Source of the DNA: Odoribacter splanchnicus DSM 20712
GTDB lineage: Bacteria > Bacteroidota > Bacteroidia > Bacteroidales > Marinifilaceae
DNA: 64,000 nt
Reading direction: 5' to 3'
Assembly (NCBI RefSeq): GCF_000190535.1
Contig: NC_015160.1
Span: 4,216,001 to 4,280,000, forward strand
Position numbers and translations under genes: made by a program. The notes below the pieces were generated by a model, which ran no database searches, was not told the DNA's origin, and was given only the letters and a program-made list of their open reading frames with translations. Every line of letters begins with the position of its first letter. Position 1 is the first letter of the stretch. Shown here in pieces: positions 34,162 through 42,128 of this stretch.

Positions 34162-35796
34162 TCAGAAAGCCAAGACCGGACGCACGTAACTACCCCTGCT
34201 GCTCTTACGGTAGTAGTACACGTCGCCGTCGCCCACACTCACACAAAGAGCGTAGTTCGCCGGATTGCGGTAGAACTCCGAGGAGGACCAGTACCAGTCA
34301 GACTTTAAGCCTGATACCACTGTCTTGCCTTCAAACAAAGAAGCGCGGTTTTGATAAACATTCCACATCTGGCCGATGGAGGGCAAAAACCAGCCGGTGC
34401 TGTTGGCAGGGGACGGGACTTTGTGCGCATAATCCACAACGGCATAGTAGGTGGCAGGATAACCGGAATCTTCGGTGGCATTCAACTTGTCCTTGCCGCC
34501 GGCAGCGGTGATGATTTTCTGTGTCCAGGCGTAGCCGCTCCAGTCGATGTCAGGTGCAGAGTAATTGTTCTGTTTTTTTCCGCTTCCATCCGTGGGGCAG
34601 CAACCCAACTCGGTTCCGTAAACGCCCCACTGACAATAACCGTTTGTGGCATCCTGCAAGGCAACGGCATAGCCGTGGCACTTCTGCTGACCGATACCGG
34701 TGGCGGAGTAATCGGAGGCATCGTTTTCGTGATGACCGGCATGGAACACGATGGCGATAACGTTCTTACCGTTCTCCGGCTGCGGCTTGGTCTCTGCCCA
34801 CTCCATCGTGCCGTCGGCATAGAGCTTGCGCAGGCCACCGTCTCTCCAGGTGCCGTCGGAGTAGTAATAGTCGCCGATTTTCGGTTCTGTTTCCGTGCCG
34901 TCATAGGTGATGGTCACGCCCACATTCTCGCTGCCGCCGGCGTTCCACGTTCCGCCCTTGGCTGCGGTCACCTCTATGCCACTGGCTTTCACGGTGATGG
35001 TGTAGGCATACCGCTTGCCACCGAAAAACCCAAATTTGCCGGCAGCTTCTGTTTCGGGAGTGTAGGTAAAGTCATTGCTGCCTATGCTGATTCGGATGAG
35101 CGGCTTGCCCGTCATATCCTGCGGCGGCACTAACGCCTCGTATTTCTTCGTTGCGGCATCGTAATAGGGCTTTATCTCGCCGTCCGATTGGTCACCCGGT
35201 GATACCAAGCCGGCGGTTGAGTGCGTTAGCGGGTCTCCGAAAATGGTGACGGTCGCACCCTCCAACTCCTCTTCCGTAATGCCTTCGCCAGCTTTGAGAA
35301 TTACTTCGATTTTCGCCATGCGGTGGATGAAACGGAGATTTATGGCTTGGTCATAACGCCCTATGGCACTGGCGTACAGGACATCGAAAGCGGCGTACCC
35401 GCCACTTTGGTCGGAAATATCCGTTTCCGATTCTATGTCCGGGGTCCATGCACTGACGCGGGCTTCATCGGTGTTCTTCCAATAGAAGGCATTATCGGCA
35501 TCCTTCGGGCTTGCATTGCCCGATGCGTCCATCACGTATGTTTTGTTACCAAACACGCCTTCCAGTGACACTCTAATCTCCTCGCCGCCCGTCCACGCAT
35601 CCTTACCTCCGGCGCGGGTCTGCGGCTGCGCCACCTCCGCCGTCAGTTGCAGCGGGTACTTGCCGTCGGGCAGGGGCGCGGTGCTTTCATCCTCACTGCT
35701 ACAGGAAGCGAGCACCCCACAGATGAGCATCATAACCGGCAACCAGCCGCCGATGCGCGGCCACGGCCTTCTCGCTATGTTCCTTATTATTTTCAT
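34162..35796 (-). CDS. DGR target protein 2: fimbrillin-like lipoprotein with variable lectin-like C-terminus
   Basis: About 544 residues. A signal peptide ends in a lipobox (LICGVLASC). The N-terminal region (about residues 30-320) is fimbrillin-like, with a TRAGGKDAWTGGEEIRVSL segment and WNAGGSENVGVTITYD typical of Mfa2/FimA-family domains. The C-terminal lectin-like scaffold is almost identical to that of target 1. The last 43 residues come from variable repeat 2 and end in SYVRPVLAF. The frame opens at 35856; the ATG at 35796 (MKIIRN) places the signal correctly. It lies between a fimbrillin gene and target 1 on one strand, so the three probably form one pilus operon. Confidence 0.87.
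   Translation of the reverse strand: MKIIRNIARRPWPRIGGWLPVMMLICGVLASCSSEDESTAPLPDGKYPLQLTAEVAQPQTRAGGKDAWTGGEEIRVSLEGVFGNKTYVMDASGNASPKDADNAFYWKNTDEARVSAWTPDIESETDISDQSGGYAAFDVLYASAIGRYDQAINLRFIHRMAKIEVILKAGEGITEEELEGATVTIFGDPLTHSTAGLVSPGDQSDGEIKPYYDAATKKYEALVPPQDMTGKPLIRISIGSNDFTYTPETEAAGKFGFFGGKRYAYTITVKASGIEVTAAKGGTWNAGGSENVGVTITYDGTETEPKIGDYYYSDGTWRDGGLRKLYADGTMEWAETKPQPENGKNVIAIVFHAGHHENDASDYSATGIGQQKCHGYAVALQDATNGYCQWGVYGTELGCCPTDGSGKKQNNYSAPDIDWSGYAWTQKIITAAGGKDKLNATEDSGYPATYYAVVDYAHKVPSPANSTGWFLPSIGQMWNVYQNRASLFEGKTVVSGLKSDWYWSSSEFYRNPANYALCVSVGDGDVYYYRKSSRGSYVRPVLAF
34166..34293 (-). repeat. DGR variable repeat 2 (VR2), 128 bp
   Basis: It aligns without gaps to the template. I count 20 differences, all at template A on the sense strand. 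The pattern of changes differs from that in variable repeat 1, so the two were diversified independently. Confidence 0.95.
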
Positions 35797-35916
35797 ATTG
35801 TCTTTATTTATTTCGTTTTGTGCCACTGCCCGTTGCGACGCGGGCTGCCGCACCATTTATTATATATGGCGTGCCTCCGTCTTACGCCTGATGCACGGCA
35901 GTGGCTTTCAGACACA

Positions 35917-36948
35917 CTACATTTTTGCATCACCCGCATGGCTACCACCGTCGTTCCAGTTTTCGATGGTGCTTCCGCTAAGGGTCAGCCCCGTCTTCTT
36001 CACCGTGATGGTGTAGGTATAAGAATAACCGGCCTCCAACGCGGGTTTGATCATGTCCTTGTTGGAGTAGCTCTGGTATTCCTCGTCATCGGGAGATATC
36101 TCAAGCACCAAAGCGTTGGCGAGTGTCTGCGGGAGCAGGATCATGGTGAAAGTCATCACGCCCGTGGCGGCGTCAAAGGTTGCCACGCACTTGTCCGTGG
36201 CCGTCTTCGGGGCACCGGTGCACTGGCGTAACATCCAGTCGCTCACAACGCTGCCCGCGGTCGCGGCGGTACCGGTCTTCACATCGAACGTTCCCTCGTG
36301 AACCAGGCCGCCCAGCTTGTAGTCGGCGAATTCCAGCACGGCAGTGTCGTCGAAACCGTCGGTGTTCGACACCTGCACCTTGAGGATAAGACGGGCCATC
36401 TTGTGCTTGAAGGAGCAGTCGCTGCCGCCCGCGGCGGGGTTGTCCGTGAAGCTGACGGTCGGGCTGTCTTTATCGGCCTTGGCTCCCGTGGCATGGATGT
36501 AGTCCACCTTCTCCTGTTCCGTGGTCGTGGGCTGGTTGCTTGTATTTACCGTAATCTTCCCGTCTGTACCAGGCAGGGTGGAGGCGTTTGCGCCCGATGC
36601 GTAAGGCGCGTAGGCGGCAAAAGTAAACTCGAGGAAAGCGTCCTCGAAGAAGATGCCGCCACCCGCCGTCATCGGGGTGAAGTCCGCGTTGGTGCCGGTA
36701 CTCGTGGTCGCGTATCCCACGTTCTTGTACTTGCCGCCCATGGTCGTGGTCGTGCCAGGGGCATCCACCACCATCACGCCGATTCGGTCGGCGTTCCACC
36801 CGTTGTCCACAGCACGGGTCTTCGGCCCGCTCACGCCTGCCGTGATTCGTGCTTCCACCGGATTGTTCTGTACCTCGTTCTCTTGTGTACACGCAGCCAA
36901 TAGCGTTGCCGCTGCTGCAATAATGAAAAACCTCATGTTCATTGTCAT
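35917..36948 (-). CDS. Fimbrillin family lipoprotein (Mfa1/FimA-like)
   Basis: A 343-residue protein with a lipoprotein signal (FIIAAAATLLAACTQENE) and the fimbrillin opening ITAGVSGPKTRAVDNGWN. It continues with FEFTFAAYAPYA-like beta strands and the C-terminal YSYTITVKKTGLTLSGSTIENWNDGG pattern seen in Bacteroidales fimbrillin-A-associated proteins. Such proteins polymerise into pili by donor-strand exchange after cleavage by a trypsin-like protease. It is first in the operon with the two DGR targets, so the variable proteins may be tip subunits of the pilus it builds. The GC content is higher here than in the lipoprotein genes upstream. Confidence 0.82.
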   Translation of the reverse strand: MTMNMRFFIIAAAATLLAACTQENEVQNNPVEARITAGVSGPKTRAVDNGWNADRIGVMVVDAPGTTTTMGGKYKNVGYATTSTGTNADFTPMTAGGGIFFEDAFLEFTFAAYAPYASGANASTLPGTDGKITVNTSNQPTTTEQEKVDYIHATGAKADKDSPTVSFTDNPAAGGSDCSFKHKMARLILKVQVSNTDGFDDTAVLEFADYKLGGLVHEGTFDVKTGTAATAGSVVSDWMLRQCTGAPKTATDKCVATFDAATGVMTFTMILLPQTLANALVLEISPDDEEYQSYSNKDMIKPALEAGYSYTYTITVKKTGLTLSGSTIENWNDGGSHAGDAKM

Positions 36949-37170
36949 AATCTTGTTTTTTTTATTAAAAATTTATCGAAGAACCGATTTGGAAGATTTG
37001 GCATCAACTTATTGTTATTCGCTTTAATTAGGATTACAATTATAGAAAAAACTTTTTATTATAATGATGAAAAGAAAGCCATCAGTTCCAATATAAAATA
37101 TCGTGGCTGTCGTATTTGACGATATTCAGGTAATTGTTCATCCAATTAATTTCAACCACAGCTTACGACC

Positions 37171-37230
37171 TCTTTCCAAAAAGCATACTACCTTTTCTTG
37201 AAAAGCATACTACCTTTTTGAAAAGAGGTC
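37171..37230. promoter_or_regulatory. Tandem 22-bp repeats inside an inverted repeat (possible AraC-type operator)
   Basis: GCATACTACCTTTT occurs at 37183 and again at 37205, exactly 22 bases apart. The pair is framed by GACCTCTTT on the left and AAAGAGGTC on the right. Direct half-sites about two helical turns apart are typical of AraC-family operators, and a TPR-AraC regulator is encoded at 38975. The rest of the gap 36949-37257 shows no gene. Confidence 0.45.
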
Positions 37231-37257
37231 ATACTTGCGTTGATCAGTAATGGGATT

Positions 37258-38118
37258 TTACTCTGTACTTTTCACGAAGATAGTTTCTCCCTTGTCAAGT
37301 ATGTTTTTGATTTCCTTGCCGCCGCTTTGTATCTTGCAAAAGCTTATATCCTCGCCTTGTACATCCATTATCTTCAACTTGCCTACTTGAGTCTTAGCTT
37401 CTTTCCCTGCAATCGTTTTTACAGTGTAGGCAGTTAGATGAAGTCCTTTGTATGCGCCTAAATTAGTTCCGAGGTCGATATACACCTCTTTTTGCTTGTC
37501 TTTGCTTTGTCGGGCACTTTCCAATATTGTGCCATAGATTGGATACTTGCGATTACAATATCCTCCTACGTAAGCTGACAACTTGCGCAAAGTAGAGGTA
37601 ATCGCACTTTCCTCTGTTTCTATCCATGCAACATCTACGTCGGAAATCTTAAACATCGGACTAGCTATCACTTCCTCGGTTTGTGAATCTTTGAATTGCA
37701 GGGTAATTCCCACCATGGCTTTATAGTATGTGTTAACACCATTCTTGGTAGTAGTTATTGATTCCGTTTTAGTCGTGGTGGAAATGTTATTTATTGTTGC
37801 ATCCACATAATAGTCAAAAGTGGCATTCGTTTGTTCACCAATATTCCCCATGTCGGTAGCGATTGTGCGAAAGCCGGAAGTCAATCCTCTCACAATAGCT
37901 GCCCTAACAGCATCCTTGTATTGTGGTTGTTGTGTAGTATTCTGCCCAGTAATCAAGACGTTCGCAATAGAGCCTAATGCGCTTCCAACCGTTTCCTTTC
38001 CCTCTTTCGGAGTATAGGTGAAGTTGCGCACGCCTAATGCGATGATACGATTGCGGTCTCCAGCCCAAGATACTCCGATTGATAGAAGAAGGACTAATGT
38101 GATGATGCTGCTTCTCAT
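37258..38118 (-). CDS. Exported protein of unknown function (CsgG/LpoB-like features)
   Basis: A 286-residue protein with a cleavable signal peptide (IITLVLLLSIGVSWAGD). The mature part alternates strands and helices and has segments such as RIIALGVRNFTYTPKE, FDYYVDATINNISTTTK and AMVGITLQFKDSQTEEVI. These recall the CsgG/LpoB-type periplasmic fold used in curli secretion and cell-wall regulation, but I cannot claim membership. It follows the lipoprotein gene at 38122 by three bases, forming a two-gene operon that reads divergently from the TPR-AraC regulator. Confidence 0.65.
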   Translation of the reverse strand: MRSSIITLVLLLSIGVSWAGDRNRIIALGVRNFTYTPKEGKETVGSALGSIANVLITGQNTTQQPQYKDAVRAAIVRGLTSGFRTIATDMGNIGEQTNATFDYYVDATINNISTTTKTESITTTKNGVNTYYKAMVGITLQFKDSQTEEVIASPMFKISDVDVAWIETEESAITSTLRKLSAYVGGYCNRKYPIYGTILESARQSKDKQKEVYIDLGTNLGAYKGLHLTAYTVKTIAGKEAKTQVGKLKIMDVQGEDISFCKIQSGGKEIKNILDKGETIFVKSTE

Positions 38119-38121
38119 GTA

Positions 38122-38700
38122 TTATTGCTTTAGATATTCGATGGTGAAATAACTATCTTGCGCATTCTTTTTCTTATCTAAAACATAAGAATAATAAGTA
38201 TTAGAACTCTCTTTTTTGATATATTCTTCTACTTTGTCTTTTCCTACAGATAAATATGAATTAGTACTACCAGATGTAGCAGAATCAACAGTCTTTTTGT
38301 TTTGATCAAAGATAGCGACTGTGATTAATAGCGAATGACTACTAAATTGATAAGACTTCTTCTCTAATTCCACATTTGCTTTTAACGTACGTTTGATGGA
38401 AATCAATCCTTTGGCAGGCAAACTACTAAAATTGATTTGTTTTTTCCATTTTGTAGCAGTGATAGCTTCTGTCTTAGTCGCTCCATTCTCATCTGTGTAC
38501 TCCGCAATCATGTCGCATATAGACAGTTCATCCTCCGTTGCTGCATACAAAAAAACAATAGCCCCTGTTGTTGGAACTTTAGTTTCCTCTACAGGGATAT
38601 TTTTGTCATCATCATCACTGCTGCAACTGACTAAACCGGCAAATAACATAACTATCAAACCGAGCATCGAGGCTCTAAAAGTCATTTTCTTGTAATTCAT
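38122..38700 (-). CDS. Lipoprotein of unknown function
   Basis: A 192-residue protein with a lipoprotein signal (LGLIVMLFAGLVSCSSDDDD) whose Asp-rich start after the cysteine is a common surface-export signal in Bacteroidetes. The mature domain is mainly beta with no recognised family. It is first in an operon with the CsgG/LpoB-like gene. A TATGTTTG -7 box lies at 38790-38797. The divergent regulator gene at 38975 is a likely controller. Confidence 0.7.
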   Translation of the reverse strand: MNYKKMTFRASMLGLIVMLFAGLVSCSSDDDDKNIPVEETKVPTTGAIVFLYAATEDELSICDMIAEYTDENGATKTEAITATKWKKQINFSSLPAKGLISIKRTLKANVELEKKSYQFSSHSLLITVAIFDQNKKTVDSATSGSTNSYLSVGKDKVEEYIKKESSNTYYSYVLDKKKNAQDSYFTIEYLKQ

Positions 38701-38789
38701 AATTTGGAATTTTAAACGTTAATATTTAATGTATGTGTCTGCAAGAATAAATAACGCCAAATAAACAAGCAAGCGATTGTTTCGTTTAA

Positions 38790-38797
38790 CAAACATA
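38790..38797 (-). promoter_or_regulatory. Putative -7 box (TATGTTTG) of the lipoprotein operon
   Basis: An exact TAnnTTTG match on the minus strand, 90 bases upstream of the start at 38700. Confidence 0.5.
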
Positions 38798-38944
38798 AGA
38801 TAGATTTACTGAATTACTCAGAATACACTCTTTCGCTTTTTCAGCTGCCATTCCCGATTATTAATTTCCCTCCCAAATCTTCATAATCTTACCCAGATAT
38901 TACCAAAAAAGAAGTAAAGCATCCTTAATTTTAGATATAAGTTG

Positions 38945-38952
38945 TACTTTTG
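38945..38952 (+). promoter_or_regulatory. Putative -7 box (TACTTTTG) of the TPR-AraC regulator
   Basis: An exact TAnnTTTG match 23 bases before the ATG at 38975. The divergent gap 38701-38974 also holds the opposite promoter. Confidence 0.6.
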
Positions 38953-38974
38953 ATAATCATAACAACATAGTATA

Positions 38975-40654
38975 ATGAAAAGGCATTTGCATAGAAAAAT
39001 GAGAATATGGTTATGTTCGCTTGTTTGCGGATTGTGGGCGATGCCTTTGCTCGCCAACCGGTCAGCCTTGCCCGATAGCCTGATAACAGAAGATAAAGTG
39101 TACGAGTTTACTTTTTCGGACACACCTTTGGCTGAACGCATCATGATGGAACTACGGAAGAAGGGAAAGCAAGCTACTCATGAACTCGATATAACGGAAG
39201 GTGACTTGTATTATAACACCGGCCGCTTCATCATAGCTGCCAGCTTCTATAAAAACGCCCTTGCTGCAAAGGCGGTGAAGCGAGATGAGCAGATGACAAT
39301 GAAGCTGCTTCATCGTTTGATTTCATGCTATGATGGCTTATATGATGAAAAGCGAAAAGCAGAGACGGTAAAGCTTTTAATGCAAAATGCCCAAGAAGCT
39401 GGAGACAGTGGTATGGAGTCGATTGCCCTATTTTATTTAGGCAAGAGCCTTCATGAACAAGGCACGAAAGAACGTGGTTATGTCTATATGTTGCAAGCCA
39501 CAGAGATGATGGAGAAATCGCATTACGACAGGAAATATGACAATTTGCGTGCAAACTGCAACGATTTGCTTATCTGCTACGAGCGTGATAAAAGATACGG
39601 GGAAGCCCTTCAAGTACTTGATAAACTTGAGAAATACTTGTATGCCAAAACTCCAGGCGAGGCTGAAATGGAAGGACTCTATGAGCAAGAAAAATGCAAA
39701 TGGCTTGCCCATCGTGCTGTCGTATGTTCCAAATTAGGGAAAGAAAAAGAAGCGAATGAGGCATATTCTGAATTTCAGAAGATGGGGCGTATCAATCGCC
39801 GGTACGCCTACTTGGTTGTGCCTTATCTCTTTGACTTGCATCGTTATGATGAAATCGTGGATATGTGCAAGCAACGTGAAACAGAGATGATGCATAAGAA
39901 AGATACTATCAACCTCTACATGTCTTCCACCTTAAAATTCTACGGCATGGCATATCAGGGATTGGAACAATATGACAAGGCGGCAAGCTATTTTGAGCGA
40001 CTAAGCGTATTGCGGGACAGCCTGCGTGTAAGGGAGTTGCGCAGTTCCTCACAAGAGTTGTCCATCATCTACGATGTCAAAGACAAGGAGGCTCAAATCA
40101 CTCACCAACGTTGGGAGCTTGTGATAGCCATCTGCATCTTGATTGCTTTAGCTATCATTGGTTGCGTGCTGGGATATAACAACCGCATCATCAGAAAGAA
40201 GAACATTTCTTTGGTTGCCAACGTGAAAGAGGCGATGAGATATAAGGAAGAGCTTGAGAAGTTAAACCGTAGTACTCTGTCCGAAAATATTGCATGGAAT
40301 GACGATGAGGATCCAGACTTACTGCTGTTCGAGCAAATCAAAGTAAAAATCATTGATCAGAAATTCTTCCTCGACAACACTTTCTCCCGCAAGGCGCTCA
40401 TGGGCGAATTCAATATTCCTGCTAACAAGTTCGCCGGCTTGTTCCGTCAGTTCACAGGTAAAAGTTTCAGCGAATATATCAACGATTTGCGCATCGAATA
40501 TGTAGCGGAACTTTTGCTTTCGGGTAAATACGCCAGTGTAGAAGAACTATTGAAAGAATGCACTTTCATCTCCTCCACCTCGCTGTACCGTCTCTTTACA
40601 AAGAAATACGGCATGACTCCACAAAAGTTCTTGCGGAATGCACGGTTATGTTAA
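38975..40654 (+). CDS. TPR membrane regulator with AraC-type DNA-binding domain
   Basis: A 559-residue one-component regulator. An N-terminal signal/anchor (LCSLVCGLWAMPLLA) is followed by a TPR-like helical sensor (about residues 60-370), a membrane span (LVIAICILIALAIIGCVLGY, about 385-405), and an AraC/XylS helix-turn-helix pair at the C-terminus (FSRKALMGEFNIPANKFAGLFRQ and TSLYRLFTKKYGMTPQKFLRN). The first helix set probably faces the periplasm and senses a surface signal. It is divergent from the two-gene lipoprotein operon and near the fimbrillin-DGR operon, so either may be its target. The tandem repeats at 37183 and 37205 are a candidate site. Confidence 0.82.
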   Translation: MKRHLHRKMRIWLCSLVCGLWAMPLLANRSALPDSLITEDKVYEFTFSDTPLAERIMMELRKKGKQATHELDITEGDLYYNTGRFIIAASFYKNALAAKAVKRDEQMTMKLLHRLISCYDGLYDEKRKAETVKLLMQNAQEAGDSGMESIALFYLGKSLHEQGTKERGYVYMLQATEMMEKSHYDRKYDNLRANCNDLLICYERDKRYGEALQVLDKLEKYLYAKTPGEAEMEGLYEQEKCKWLAHRAVVCSKLGKEKEANEAYSEFQKMGRINRRYAYLVVPYLFDLHRYDEIVDMCKQRETEMMHKKDTINLYMSSTLKFYGMAYQGLEQYDKAASYFERLSVLRDSLRVRELRSSSQELSIIYDVKDKEAQITHQRWELVIAICILIALAIIGCVLGYNNRIIRKKNISLVANVKEAMRYKEELEKLNRSTLSENIAWNDDEDPDLLLFEQIKVKIIDQKFFLDNTFSRKALMGEFNIPANKFAGLFRQFTGKSFSEYINDLRIEYVAELLLSGKYASVEELLKECTFISSTSLYRLFTKKYGMTPQKFLRNARLC

Positions 40655-40901
40655 GCAGAAGAAAAAAGTAAGTAAAACAACGGTTGCTGTTTTTTGCTGA
40701 AAAATTAAAAGTTAAACAATAGAACCGGCAAAAGCTGGTTCGAAAACACTAAAGAGGTCATTGAAATGTTGTCAAAAACGAATGGTTAAGCATGAAGAAA
40801 TGTACTGAAAAAAGAGTGCTAACCTGCTGATAATAAAGGTGGAAAGTATTGCATAATTCGTTGATTTTTAGTAAATTAGAAGTCTCCCAACTCTTCTGAT
40901 T

Positions 40902-42115
40902 ATGACTAAAGAAACACTCCTTATGCAATACCAATCCGAGTGCCTATCGGCTCTCAAATCAGTCGTGAATATACACAAACCTTTTGAAAAAACGTTCATG
41001 GATGCAATGAAATTATTCATGGCCATCCCTGATCGTATAAACTTCCTCCAATTGGGTAGGTATGGACGTTTTTCGGAACAGACCTACCGTAACCTTTTTG
41101 AGCATGAAACTTTCGACTGGTTTGCGTTCAACGGCTCTATCATCAGCAAGCATCTCACAGGTAAAAGAAAAGCCATCGCCATCGATCCTTCCTATATCCC
41201 CAAATCAGGCAAGAAGACACCTTGGATAGGTTACTTCTGGTCTGGTTGTGCAGGAGAGTACAAGCGTGGATTGGAAATCATGGGCATCGGTGTCATAGAC
41301 ATCGACAACCATGAATGCATGACTTTAGGTTCCATTCAGACACCGGATTGTAAAACCTTGGATAATATGGACAAGAACCTCGTTGACTGGTACAGCAGCT
41401 ATCTTATCAGTAGAAAAGACAAGATACAGAGCATATCAAGAACGGTGGTTGCAGACGCATTCTTTTCCAAGGAAACATTCATAACGCCTATGTGTGAGAA
41501 CGATTTCCATGTCATCAGCCGCTTTCGGAATGACGTAATCCTGTACTATCCGACATTGGAACAGAAAACAGGAAAACGTGGCCATCCAAAGTGGTTTGAC
41601 GGAAGAATCGACTTTGCCAATCTGGATCTGACCCGGTGCAAGGAATACGAGGTGAACAAAGGAAAGCTATACGGATTGAGGGTATATGCAAAAGCTCTCA
41701 AAAGGTATGTTTCCTTAGCCATCTGGTATCCGATGGACGGGAGGACAGACAAGTGGCAGCTTTACTTCTCTACAGACGATTCGATGGATGGACGGGAGGT
41801 TCTGGATTATTACAGAACCAGGTTCCAATTGGAATTTTGAGAGATGGTAAGCAACATGCAGGAATCACCAACTGTCAGTCAACCGACTTCAGAAAGTTGG
41901 ATTTTCACTTCAATGCATCGCTTGCTGCTGTCAACTTGGCCAAAGCGGCATGTAAGAGGCTCGGAATAACCTATTCCATATCCTCCTGCAAGTCTTTTAT
42001 ACACAATGCTTATATGCTTGAACGATTTATTTGCGTGTTCGGGATTAACCCAGACATGCAAGTTATTGACAAACTTTTCAAAGAACTCATTTTATTTACT
42101 GCCAGAGCCGCTTAG
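40902..42115 (+). pseudogene. IS4-like transposase gene broken by a one-base frameshift
   Basis: The first frame (40902-41840) carries AIAIDPSYIPKSG and VVADAFFSKE, the first two catalytic aspartates, and runs to YYRTRFQLEF with the catalytic Glu, then hits TGA. The second frame continues the protein as LRDGKQHAGITNCQSTDFRKLDFHFNAS to 42115. One extra T in the four-T run at 41835-41838 would join them into about 400 residues. I find no convincing inverted repeats around it. The break may be decay, a sequencing error or translational frameshifting. The gap 40655-40901 before it shows only AT-rich sequence. Confidence 0.75.
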
Positions 42116-42128
42116 GCGTGGCTATTTT

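Larger units (their letters stand above)
34078..34762 (-). repeat. Direct repeat of about 685 bp, copy 2 (lectin-like scaffold + VR + hairpins)
   Basis: Second copy of the segment at 32334-33017, at the end of target gene 2. The repeated part starts abruptly inside both genes at IAIVFHAGHHEND, while the upstream domains are unrelated, which indicates domain shuffling of the diversifiable module. Confidence 0.85.

Noticed and set aside
34351..35133. Long plus-strand open frames opposite the target genes (also 32606-33151)
   Set aside because: They are antisense shadows of the repeated lectin scaffold. The coding sense is fixed by the lipoprotein signals and the VR reading frame on the minus strand.
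37171..37230. CRISPR-like array
   Set aside because: Only two repeat units with an 8-base spacer and no cas genes.
41636..42115. Independent 159-residue gene
   Set aside because: It is the C-terminal part of the IS4-like transposase in the shifted frame; its first third is antiphase sequence.
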